DNA of 64,000 bases. It comes from Crocodylus rhombifer (lineage: Eukaryota; Chordata; Crocodylia; Crocodylidae). Below are positions 34,498-44,380 of this stretch, in pieces; within the stretch, counting starts at the first letter, position 1; the number at the start of each line of letters is the position of its first letter. The DNA lies in assembly GCA_038503035.1 (NCBI GenBank), contig JAVSML010000969.1:4736-68735 (forward strand), given 5' to 3'. The notes under the pieces were generated by a model, which did no database searches, was not told where the DNA came from, and saw only the letters and a program-made list of their open reading frames with translations. A program made the position numbers and the translations under genes.

Positions 34498-34589
34498 TCT
34501 AGTAACATCCTAGTAGACATGCTAGTAACCTCTGCTCTGTAGATGGATGTTAATTGATTTTTGTGTTAATTAATTTTGTATTTATTGTT

Positions 34590-34601
34590 AAAGAGGGAAG
34601 A
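34590..34601 (+). other. Polypurine tract
   Basis: AAAGAGGGAAGA immediately precedes the TG of the 3' LTR, the position required of the plus-strand primer of a gypsy element. Confidence 0.8.
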
Positions 34602-34775
34602 TGTTGTGATAGAAGTTATAATTTAAAGATGCTCCCTAACAGGAGACTGAGGGAGTTGGGAATTGGGACACAGTCCCTTAGGAACCAGTCAGTCAGAGAT
34701 TTATATAGGGTCTGCAGGTATTGCCTACTGCTCTAGAATAAAACTTGTTGTGCAATGAACCTCATGATCACTACA
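34602..34775 (+). repeat. Ty3/gypsy 3' LTR
   Basis: Begins TGTTGTGATA and ends GATCACTACA, with CCCTAACAGGAGACTGAGGG, a TTTATATAGGG TATA-like site and AATAAAACTTGTT in the same order as the 5' LTR. About 174 bp, with a deletion relative to its partner. Confidence 0.8.
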
Positions 34776-36548
34776 GCCATGAGCCAACCTAGTCCAAGTC
34801 TTTACCAGCAACACAGAAAACGCATTTGTGGCTTTTCAGTTCATTGGACTGTGGCAGTGAAAGGGTCCCACCTCACTCATCACAGATTTTGGTTGTCCCA
34901 GTTTAATGGAGAAAACCAGTAGAAAAAGTCTCCTGAAAAAAGTCTAAAAAGCTCCTGCGTGCAGATTAAACAGCATACCCCAAATAATGTTTCATCCTAA
35001 AGCACATGAAAATATATGTAATTGTTCTCTGGTTTCAGTTTCATTCCAGCTACTTCATTTCAAAAGAAGGCATTCAGGCTCTTGGAAAACCATCTGGGGT
35101 GAATCTCACTACCACTGTGCCAACTGTAAAAGAGAAGATATACATGGGACATGGAGCTACACTGTGATATGGAGCACAGGGAAGTGCAATCTCAGGGGTG
35201 CCTCAAGGGGGATCCTCCATAAGAATGCCAGGAACTTAAAACATCTACAGTCATCTTAAGTATCCAGTCACATGTCTCCAGTGGCACAGAGAGAAGAGTC
35301 ACTGACCTAATGGCCCATCCAGTTATGCCTCTTGTGAATGTTGTTCAGTATAACCGAAGTAGCGTAACTAAAGTGTCCCATGAGTAGAAACTTTAGCTTT
35401 TTTCCAATCATCAGTTTGTTGCTATAATTTTCCCATGCCTCGGTTTCTTCTTCTACAAAGTAGGACTAAGGTAGCCTTCCTTTCACACCTGTAAGACCTA
35501 AATAGTATTATTATGATTGCCCTGTTACCATCTGATGACACACCTGACATAGCAGTGAGTGAGACTTCAGTCTCCTCCACACAAAGTTTGGGTGCCCCTA
35601 TGATCTGTTATCCATGCAGCCCTCTGATAGTTAAATCCATGTTGCCATCTATTAGGGAAACGCATGTGTTATAAGCTTTGTGACATCAGACTAGCCCCTG
35701 TAAATCTACTTGATGTATTCACTCCAGGTCTAACCCCCTTAAAGTTGCCTTATGACCATGTACCAGAGCTGTCAGGTCAGGAAGGATACCCTCATTGTTG
35801 GGCTAAAGGCAAGAAAAGCGCGGAGAAAAGCAGTCTTTATGTGTTACCCAATGTTTACATGTCCTCAGTAGGGAAACTGCATTTCCTGCAGAGTCAGATG
35901 GAAGCTTTATGTTCAGACTTGTCATCAGGCCTTCACTTGAACAGGTGTGATCCATCTAAGAACTGGAAGTACATGACAGGCAGCCCCTAAAGAACCCTTG
36001 CAGCCTCACCATGAAATAAGTGCCACTATCCCTCTTTTCCTACTGGGGAAGGGGGAGGCTAATGCATGATATTTGAGAGTCACCGGCTGAGAGTATGGAT
36101 TGAGAGTATGGGTTATAAATAGAGTGAGCTAATGGGTTATATTTGCAGAAATGGCCATTGCATTTAGGTAACTTTCATGTTTAGCAGCCCAACCTGATCT
36201 CCCTGAATTGAACAGATTCTGAGCAGTGAGCAATCATTCAGCCCAGTGGATCTAATGTAGGACTCAAAGAGCTAACCTGCTGTATAGGAGGCTGAGTGAA
36301 ATTAGTATGGACTTTACCCTTGGAGATGAGGATCAAAGGAAATAAGCAATCTGTTACAGGTGCACAGTTCACAGGGCCTATAGAGAACAGGTGTCTATAG
36401 GCCTGAAAAAAATGACATATTTATACCAGTGTAATCACTCATGTAAAAAGATAGCAGACAAACAATGTAAATGCTGTATAAGTTACACCACTATAGGTAT
36501 TGTCTAGCCACTTCCATTTGACTGTAGCCATTTGCTTAAGGCTTACAG
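34776..36548. other. Unique sequence, no gene seen
   Basis: A MIR-type 3' core (CCATGCCTCGGTTTCTTCTT then CTACAAAGTAGGACTA) may lie at 35434-35515. Frames at 34987-35259 and 35664-35990 show no family motif. Confidence 0.4.
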
Positions 36549-37684
36549 CAGTGATTCTCAATGAGGGTGCCATGGACCCTGGTGTGCCTTGAGAGCCTTT
36601 CAAGTGTGCCGTAGGGTGCTACACAATGTTAGCACCATTAGGTGTTGTAACAGGGAACCCTTACCCTGTCATGGAAAGATGGAAGGGCCCCTTGAAGAGA
36701 AGGGTCTTTATTAACCTGACAAGGTCAGCCAGCCAGGCTGGGATTAATAAGCAGCCTGCTGCAGGTCAGCTCAGCTTTCCCTTTCATTGATGTTGGAGGG
36801 TCCAAAAGGGAAAGTTTGTGTTATAGCCAGGGGGCTTATCTTTCAGTTAGACTTCAGACCCGTGGTCTGGAAGGGGTGGTTTTAGGGGGTCCCATTAGTG
36901 CTTAGGGGTATGTGATTGTCTTGAGCCCTGGTGGGGGCAGGCTCACAGTACAATGAGCAAGCAGAGCCCAGAGCAAGGCATATCTTGGAGCCAGGGGGCT
37001 CAGCACCCAGAGCAGGATGGAGCTTGGGGCCTGAGGCCCAGCTTCTGAGGGAGCAAGACTGAAGCTGGTGCTTAGAAGCCAGGCCCAATATGATGGGCTT
37101 GGGCTAGAGGGCCCAGCTAGAGGAAATGGGCAGAGGCCAAGAAGGCTGAAGCCCCAACAGGAGAGTGACAGTATGGTGACACCTATGAGTGTTGGGGCAT
37201 GGTGTAGGAGAGGAACAAAGCCATGCAATTTTCTCTTAAGGCTACAAGTGCCCTGCACGGTCTATCAGACTTTAGGGCTGTATTGAGACCTGGTCTGGGA
37301 TTTGTCAAGAATGAGGATCACTCTAAGGCCTATGGGCAGCCTCCCTCAATCAACTTCCAATAAGAACAAGGCATGGCAGATGAGTAATCGAGAGAGGGCA
37401 ACATTAGAGTAAGCATCGAGCAGGAGCCACGCAGCCACCAGAGAGCATCATGGCCACCCCTTGGGCCACGAGCCTACCACAGGTGTACACGCATGATTCA
37501 CAAGGTAGACCTATAGATTTCAAATGGGAATCCAAGGTAGTAAAACCATTCTAAACTAGTGTGGTCTTTCTGAGTTCTTTGCAACAGCATAATTGCTCTA
37601 TTCTTTTTTTGCAAATTAAGAGCTGGCATTTTCCAAGGGGTGTCTCAAGGAGTGCCTTGAGTCTGAAAAGGTTGAGAACCACTG
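36549..37684 (+). mobile_element. Small hAT element split by an LTR
   Basis: Terminal inverted repeats CAGTGATTCTCAATGAGGG (left) and, inverted, CAGTGGTTCTCAACCTTTTC (right). Flanks GCTTACAG (36541-36548) and GCCCACAG (37685-37692) match at 6 of 8, both differences transitions, giving the 8-bp duplication typical of hAT. Removing the nested LTR leaves about 305 bp of non-autonomous element. A truncated relative is at 16009. Confidence 0.82.
36656..37481 (+). mobile_element. Solo LTR nested in hAT element
   Basis: Begins TGTAACAGGG and ends CTACCACA, with a perfect 5-bp duplication GGTGT at 36651-36655 and 37482-37486. The start resembles that of the LTR-like insert at 59179 (TATGACAGGGTGCC ... 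CCCTGCCATGGA against TGTAACAGGGAACC ... CCCTGTCATGGA). No internal retroviral genes. The frames within are not genes. Because it splits the hAT element it is the younger insertion. Confidence 0.7.
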
Positions 37685-37828
37685 GCCCACAGCCTCCGCC
37701 CCACTACTGGGGAGGTGTTGGAACAGCACCTACCGCATGCAGATACTCCAGGATGGCTACTCTTCTGTCTACTCCAGATTCTAGTAGAATTTAGATCAAT
37801 GTACAGTTTAAGTTCCACTGGTATGTCT

Positions 37829-37878
37829 CATGATGATCTGCTTAGGTCCCTTCCAACTCCTACAAACTATGAAACTAT
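37829..37878 (+). mobile_element. CR1 3'-tail fragment
   Basis: TGATGATCTGCTTAGGTCCC followed by TTCCAACTCCTACAAACTAT and GAAACT is the last 50 bp of a CR1 3' end. Confidence 0.7.
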
Positions 37879-40389
37879 CCATCCAGGCCTATATTTCAGA
37901 AATACAGAAGATAGTTTGCATATCTTGCATGTGTAAAAGGCAGAGAGATATCTTCTGTAAGCCAAACAGGTAAGCCAAATAAATACTTCTTCAGTATACA
38001 CTGGCTAGGCACAGGTCAGATGTAGTCCAGGATTGTCAGGTGCACATCTGGCAAGTGAGCAGCAAGGAAAGTATGAATCATGCAAAGGGCTGAATGTCTT
38101 CCACTCCCACATCAGGACACTGTTGTATCTGGCCTTATTAAAGTCAGTGTCCATCTGTGGTACATCCATTGACCCTCTGGGACTCCTTAGGTTCTGCCGC
38201 TCCTAGCTCATTAACTGAACCCATCCACCTGGTAAAAATTATATACACTGGTCAACAGAACAAGATCCTCTTCACCCATGGTGCAGTGCATCTAGATGCA
38301 ACATCCTCCTTGATAAGTCATGCAATTTCTGTCTGAACTGAGGGATTCCCTCAGACTTCAAAGACCCACATGGGCTTGACTCTTTTTCCTTCTATTTTAT
38401 TATTTAATTATTAACAGCAATCTTCCTATGAGTCCTTGGTTGCTTCCTCAGTGCTTAGCATAATTGCTTCCAGTCTCCAAGGATTCTGGCAAAGATTTAT
38501 GTAACATGCCAGGCGCAGCAGCAGACAGCAATTCGAATATAAGAACTTAATACTACATCAGTCTGCAGGAAAGTGAGCTGATATTCTTTGAGAGGGTTTT
38601 GGTGTTTGCAGCACACTGCTTAAGCAAAAGGCTCTGGGGCAGTGCAAATGCCTTGCCTGCATTGAGAAGGGGAGGAAAGAAGTATCTTTAGGCAACTAGC
38701 TCATTCCTTCTGTCTTATTATGTTTTGGCTTTATCTAGAGGGGGGGATTCGGAGGCACCACACTAATGCTTAAAATTTCTAAGTAGTTCTGAGATGGAAA
38801 TGGAGATATGGAAGAGTTACTTTACTTTCCATCAAGCAGCATAGATTGCCCAGCTCTGCTGGAATTTTTTGCCTTGCATCATTTCCATCCTTGATTGTTT
38901 TGGAGCCAAACTATCTGCTGGACTCACCCCATTGACCTCAATGGGGCCATGACAGCAGGGAGCCAGGGTCTTTGGGTGTATCTATGACATGGTGGTAGAG
39001 TGATTGTCCATGTAGCAATAAAATAATCCCTGCCTATCCTCTCCTCCTCTCTGTCCATCATCCCTGGAAATGAAGTACCAAGGACATCCTGGAGGTGCCT
39101 GAAAACCTGCAATCAAGACCTGGATATCTGGCATGGTAAAGAACATCAGTTTGGGGCATCCTTTCCCCTCCATTTCTGGGGCCAGTGCACACATAGCGGG
39201 GATGAGTGGGATGGCCTTATTTAGTTGTTGATGCAATTGAGCACTCTGCTGCTACAGCGTAGATATACCCCTTGTGTTCTTAGCATGGGGTGGAGGGGGA
39301 GATTGGGAGTTTTTGGGGATTTCTTTTTTAGCTGGGAATGGGTAGATTTAGGAGCAAGATTATTTTTAATGTTCCTGAAAGGGAGGGGCTGGCAGCAGTC
39401 ATCAGAGACATGAAAAGGGATCACAACCTCAAATGCCCCAAGCAATGTTTAGAGGTGTGTGTTCATTTCAGTGTGTTTTTCTTCTAGCCTAGAACTAGCC
39501 ATGGTTCTGATGGGCAGGTCATTCCTAAACTACAAGCTACCTGCTATTCTGAATACAGGTAACAATCCAATGCTGTTCATGCACCCTGATCTAGAAGCCA
39601 TACCTCCAGTTCTCTCTAAAATGCCTCCAGCTCTTTCCAACAGCTCAACCCAGTTAGACCTGTCACACATTCATTATTCCTAAGATGAGCTCTTCGGGAG
39701 CAAAACACTCCAGTCCTGAGTGAAAACCCTGCATGTGTTCCTACTGGATAGATGGGGGCAGGAGTCATTCCTGTCCAATCACAGTGATTGGTTTGGAGTT
39801 TCTGGGCCTATGCACAGCCACAGGGAGATCTAGGATTTTCTAAAGGCAGGTGCAGCACACCATCCCTAAGACCATGGGGGATATGGGAGCAGGTGCACAA
39901 AGGGGTGGGACCTTCCCCCTGCCAACACCACTGCTGCTGACCCTGGCTGACCTGTAGGTGGGATGGAGGGGGACCAAGTCACTCCTGTCAAGCAGCAGCT
40001 GGGGGCTGTGGGTAGTGGCTCAGCATCATGCTAGGCTCAGCAGGGGATAATGGAAGTGGTGTGCTCTTTCTCTTTCCAGCCCCACTGCCTTCCACTCACC
40101 CCTTTCCCTCCACATGTCCCCAGCTGGCTGGGAAAGGTGCTTGAAGAAGAAAACTGAGAGCTGTTGCTACTGTCCCTGGCTGAATCCAACACCCCACACA
40201 GCCTCAGCTTGTGGAGGAGAAGGCAGGACTGGCTCTGGGTTCACCCTTACCCAGATCAGCTGGAGACAGTGGTGGAAGGGGAGTATGACTCACCTTCCCA
40301 GGGTCTGCCTGTAGTAGGAAACCCCTTCCCATATTACATATAAAGAGGACCCTGTGCCTTTAAGGATGCCAGCCTGTACCTTTAGGCTA
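37879..40389. other. Unique sequence, no gene seen
   Basis: No gene or element end was supported. The segment 39840-40300 is GC-rich with spurious frames. Confidence 0.4.
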
Positions 40390-40572
40390 GGGACAGAATT
40401 TACACATAAGTTATTTAGTGATCAGAAACAGGTTTAAATCTGTAACAGAATAGAAGTTCAGTGCACATAAACCAGTTTCAAAATGGCTGAAACTGGTTTA
40501 AGATAAGCTTGGTTGAATGTAGTATCAGATTTAACTGATTTGGGTCAAACTGGTTTATTAAATTTCTGTCCC
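40390..40572. mobile_element. 183-bp MITE with central hairpin
   Basis: Ends GGGACAGAATTTACAC and, inverted, GGGACAGAAATTTAATAAAC. Inside are perfect 13-bp arms TAAACCAGTTTCA (40468-40480) and TGAAACTGGTTTA (40488-40500) with a 7-bp loop, plus further AAACTGGTTTA copies. No transposase and no clear target duplication. Confidence 0.65.
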
Positions 40573-41041
40573 AGACCCCTTCCTGGTTCAAGTTAAATCC
40601 CATTTCCCCAGCATCCCAGCATGCTTTCTAACCCTGGGTTGGGCTGTGCTGTCTGCTCCAGAAAGCAGGGCTGGCCCTGCCCCTCTGCTCCCAAGGAGGG
40701 GGCAGTGAGAGGTAGCTGACAAGGGGAGCAAGCCCGGCTGGGGATGCAGCCCAGTCTACAGGTGGGAAACTGCGCCACCCCAGCAACACTGGTCTGGGGC
40801 CAGAGAGGGGGTTTAAACACCTCTTCCCCTACTCAAACTTAGTGCTGACTGCAGCTGTCAGCTACAAATCTCAGAGACACCTGGAAGCAGGAAGTGATGA
40901 GAAACCATGCAGACTCCTGCTGCTGTACTTCTGGACTATAAATCCCAGAGACCCTGGGGGTAGCAGGAAGAGGAAGTGAGCACACAGCCAGAGAGCCATG
41001 CTCTGGTGCCCCCTGGCTTCTGGCCTGAGCCACTGCAAGCA
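40573..41041. other. Unique sequence, no gene seen
   Basis: Contains CTATAAATCCCAGAGACCCT (near 40936), a motif type common at old DNA-transposon ends; nothing more can be supported. Confidence 0.35.
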
Positions 41042-41924
41042 TAGAATCATAGAAAGTTAGGGTTGGAAGGGACCTCAGGAGGTCATCTAGTCCAACCCCC
41101 TGCTCAAAGCAGGACCATCGCCATCTAGATCATCCCAGCCAAAGCTTTGTTTTGAAAACCCCCAAAGATTGGAGCTTCCACCACCTCGCTGGGTAACCTG
41201 TTCCAGTGTTTTACTACCCTCCTAGTGAGAAAATTCTTCCTAATATCTAATACCTAATTCCCTTGTTGCCACTTGAAATCATTGCTCCTTGTTCTGGCAT
41301 CTGCCACCAATAAGAATAGCCTAGCTCCATCTTCTTTCAAACCCCACTTCAGGGAGTTGAAGACTGCTATTAAGTCTCCTCTCAGTCTCCTCTTATCTAA
41401 ACTAAACAAGCCCAGTTTCTAGGTTTACCATACATCCAGGTTTCCCTGGACATGTCCTTTTTTGGCCCCCTGTGCTGTGTCTGGGCAGATTTTTTAAATG
41501 CAAGCAAAATGTCCAAGATTTCCTCACCCGGTCCATATTCAACATGACCGCCACTAGGTAGAGCTATAGTTCCCAGAATACCTAGCACCACGCCTGTGTA
41601 ATCAGATCTGAGTTTGCGATTTTGCTTTGCTCCACTGGTGGGAGCAGGCAGGGGGAGAGCCAAGGCAGCAGGGAGCACAGAGGGTCGGGAATGAGGGGCA
41701 CTAGCAGGGCTGGGGGAAAGGGCAGGGGTCTGTGGATCAAGATTGAGGGACATGGGGGAGGTGGGGAATGGGTGATTGTGGGTTGGATGTGCAGGGCATT
41801 GGCAGTACCAGGGGGCTGCAGGCCAGGAGTGAGGTGCACTTGCAGGCCTGGGGTCAGGGGATCAGGAGTGAGGGGCAGCAGCAGGGATGGTCAGGGGGGC
41901 TGTGGCTTGTCAGTGAGAGGAACT

Positions 41925-41976
41925 TGATGATCTCCTCAGGTCCCTTCCGATCCTACTAACTATGAAACTATGAAAC
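41925..41976 (+). mobile_element. CR1 3'-tail fragment
   Basis: TTGATGATCTCCTCAGGTCC, then CTTCCGATCCTACTAACTAT and the (GAAACTAT) tail. It is a very short 5'-truncated copy inside the TIR transposon. Confidence 0.75.
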
Positions 41977-42043
41977 AGAATGGGCAGGGGCAGAGCACTG
42001 GCATTTCACTGGCATGTCACTGCCCCTCTCCCCCTACCACCAC

Positions 42044-42622
42044 CATATATCAGCAGATGCATGAGAAATAGAACCAAGGAAATGATACTTCCCCTCTGTG
42101 CAGCATTGGTCAGACCGCAGTTGGAGTACTCCATCCAGTTTTGGGAATTGTACTTCACGAAGGATGTAGATAGCCTTGAGAGGGTCCAGAGAAGGGCCAT
42201 TTGTATGGTATGGGGCTTACAGGACAAGCCCTATGAGGAGAGACTGAAGGACCTGGACCTCTTCAGCCTCCACAAGAGAAGGGTGAGAGGTGATCTTTTG
42301 GACACCTACAAATTCATTAGGGGGACACAGCAAGGGATTGGAGATGCTCTGTTCACCAGGTAACAAAGAACAATGGTCACAAACTGACAGAGAGTAGATT
42401 TAGGCTAGATATCAGGAAAAACTTTTTCACAGTAAGGGTGGCCAAAATTTGGAATGGGCATCCAAAGGAGGTGGTGCTGTCCCATACCTTGGGGGTCTTT
42501 CAGAGAAGGCTGGATAGGCATCTGGATGGGGTCATCAGACCCCAGCACTCTTTCCCGCCTAGACAGGGGGTCAGATTCAATGATCTATTAAGGTTCCTTC
42601 CAACCCTAGCATCTATGAATCT
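42044..42622 (+). mobile_element. CR1 3' fragment nested in TIR transposon
   Basis: Codes SRCMRNRTKEMILPLCAALV, RPQLEYSIQFWELYFTKDVD and LFSLHKRRVRGDLLDTYKF, then after a frame break AKIWNGHPKEVVLSHTLGVF, and ends with CCTAGCATCTATGAATCT. It is the same subfamily as the 30980-32930 copy but more decayed. Confidence 0.88.
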
Positions 42623-43671
42623 CTATTGCCCCTGCCCCCCCGCCCCCCACAGGTGTCCTCGTCTTATGACCTGGAAATACGGTAACCTTATCAGTTCCCC
42701 CCATCTTTCCTCATAAGACATGTCCCCCAGTGCCCTCACCATATTTGTCACTCTCTGTTGTACTCTCTCCAATTTGTCTACATCCTTTTTGTAGTGGGGG
42801 GCCCAAAACTGAACACAGTACTCCAGATCCAGTCCTGGATAGAGGAGAATAATCACATCCCTAGACCTACTGGCAATACACCTACCAATGCAGACCAGTA
42901 TGCTGTTAGCTTTCTTGGCAACTAAGGCACAAACTGCTGGCTGATATTCAGCCTATTGTTCACTTTAACCCCTAGGTCCTTTTCTGTAGAGCTGCTGCCC
43001 AGCCAGCCAGCCCCAGCCTGTACCGGTACATGGGATAGTTCCGTCCTAAGTGCAAGAATTCGCACAACTTCATTGAACCTCATGAGATTCCTTTTGGCCC
43101 AATCCTCAAATTTATCTAGGTCACTGAATCCTAGCCCTACCCTCCAGCATATCTACTATTCCCTCCACCACCACCCTACTTGGTGTCATCTGCAAACTTG
43201 CTGGGGGTGCACTCTATGCCATCTTCCAGGTCATCGATGAAGACATTGAACAAAATCAGCCCCAGGACCAACCACTGGGGGACTCCATTTGATACTGACT
43301 GCCAACTAAACATCGAGCTATTGATTACTACTGTCTGAGCCCAATTCTCCAGCCTGTTTTCTATCCACCTTACAGTTCATTCATCTAGCCCATACTTCCT
43401 TATTTTGCCTGGGAGAAAGTTGTGGGAGACGGTATCAAAAGCCTTGCTAAAATCAAGGTACACCACATTCACCAGTCTCCCTGTATCCACAGAGCCAGTC
43501 ACTTCATCATAGAAAGCAATCAGGTTGGTCAGGCATGACTTGCCCTTGGTGAATCCATGCTGACTGTGCCTAATCACCTTTTTCTCCTCCAAGGACTTAC
43601 AAATGGATTCCTTGGGGATCGGCTCCATGATTTTTCCAGGGACTAAGGTGAGGCTGACTGGTCTGTAGTAG

Positions 43672-44204
43672 GGCCGTTCAAAACAGCACCATTTCATTTT
43701 AATGTCCATTTCACCAATTAGAAGGGACAGTGTTTTGTTTCATTGTTTCATTTCAGTGTTTTGTTTAATTTTGAAGCACTGTTCTGTTTTGTTTCGTCAA
43801 AACTGTTTCACTGTTTTGCTGTGTTTCGATGTTTCACCCATAGACTATATGGGGAATCATGAAAATGCCTAAAACTTTGTCATTTCTTGCCTGATTCAGA
43901 TGACAATTGCATAGATGGTAGCCCCTTCTAAGGGCATTAAGCCTGCCAAGTTTCAAGGATTCTGGGAAACTGCACCTCAAACTGTTCAAAGCAAAACTCA
44001 TGACACTTGCCAGCAGTGGCAGCCTCCTGTCATCCAGTGCACAGATCTCGGGGCCCGCACTTCTAGGAGGAGTCTGGCACAGCCCCTCAGCCCTCTCAGG
44101 GCTTCAGTCCCCTGGAACTGCCACGAGTGCAACCCGGTGGTGGGAGGCAGGGGAGAACCAGGGTTGTGCTCTGACTGACTCTGCCAGCCCCATGGAGCTC
44201 AGCC
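43672..44204 (+). mobile_element. hAT-like element fragment inside CR1
   Basis: Starts TAGGGCCGTTCAAAACAGCA, closely related to the inverted right end of the element at 58927-60474 (TAGGGCTGTGAGAAACGCC). It shares the inner blocks ACTTTGTCATTTCTTG, GGTAGCCCCTT and GCCTGCCAAGTTTCAAGGA. No right end is recognised, and about 400 bp of CR1 is missing at this site, so a deletion accompanied or followed the insertion. Confidence 0.65.
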
Positions 44205-44380
44205 TGGCAACAACCGCTGTCACAAGGTTGCCTCCCCTATTTAGTAAAGGACTCACACTTTTCCTGATCATCCTCTTGCTACTGACATACTTATAGAAAC
44301 CCTTCTTGTTACCCTTCACATCCCTTGTTAGCTGCAACTCCAAGTGCACTTTGGCCTTCCTGACTTCATCCCTGCATGTG

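Larger units (their letters stand above)
29840..34775 (+). mobile_element. Ty3/gypsy LTR retrotransposon, nested and decayed
   Basis: The full anatomy is visible: 5' LTR (29840-30037), primer-binding site (30038-30055), gag relic, protease relic, integrase-tail relic, polypurine tract (34590-34601) and 3' LTR (34602-34775). Two later elements split it: a CR1 (about 30980-32930) between the gag zinc knuckle and the protease, and a Penelope-like unit (33528-34403) in the last part of pol. Removing these leaves about 2.1 kb, too short for a whole gypsy element. The RT, RNase H and most of integrase are missing, with protease running into the integrase tail. Flanks CACAT and GCCAT match at only 3 of 5 positions, so the target duplication is uncertain. 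Confidence 0.85.
41421..42691. mobile_element. TIR DNA transposon inserted in CR1
   Basis: The left end AGGTTTACCATACATCCAGG and the inverted right end AGGTTACCGTATTTCCAGG form terminal inverted repeats. Flanks CAGTTTCT (41413-41420) and CAGTTCCC (42692-42699) match at 6 of 8, consistent with an 8-bp hAT-type duplication of CR1 sequence. It is non-coding and carries two plus-strand CR1 pieces (41925-41976 and 42044-42622). Confidence 0.75.
41042..44380 (-). mobile_element. Old CR1 LINE in pieces, minus strand
   Basis: Three blocks belong to one CR1 copy. 41042-41420 starts with the reversed tail (ATAGAATCATAGAAAGTTAG) and codes KLGLFSLDKRRLRGDL. 42692-43671 runs from the SYEERWGEL segment back to NYRPVSLT, with SKFADDT (FADD codons at 43185-43196). 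About 44205-44380 codes [16 protein letters not shown] and [11 protein letters not shown]. The first junction is clean: the protein sequence is interrupted between GEL and LGLFS by the transposon at 41421-42691. At the second junction about 130 codons are missing and replaced by the 43672-44204 segment. Frameshifts and stops are numerous. Confidence 0.85.
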
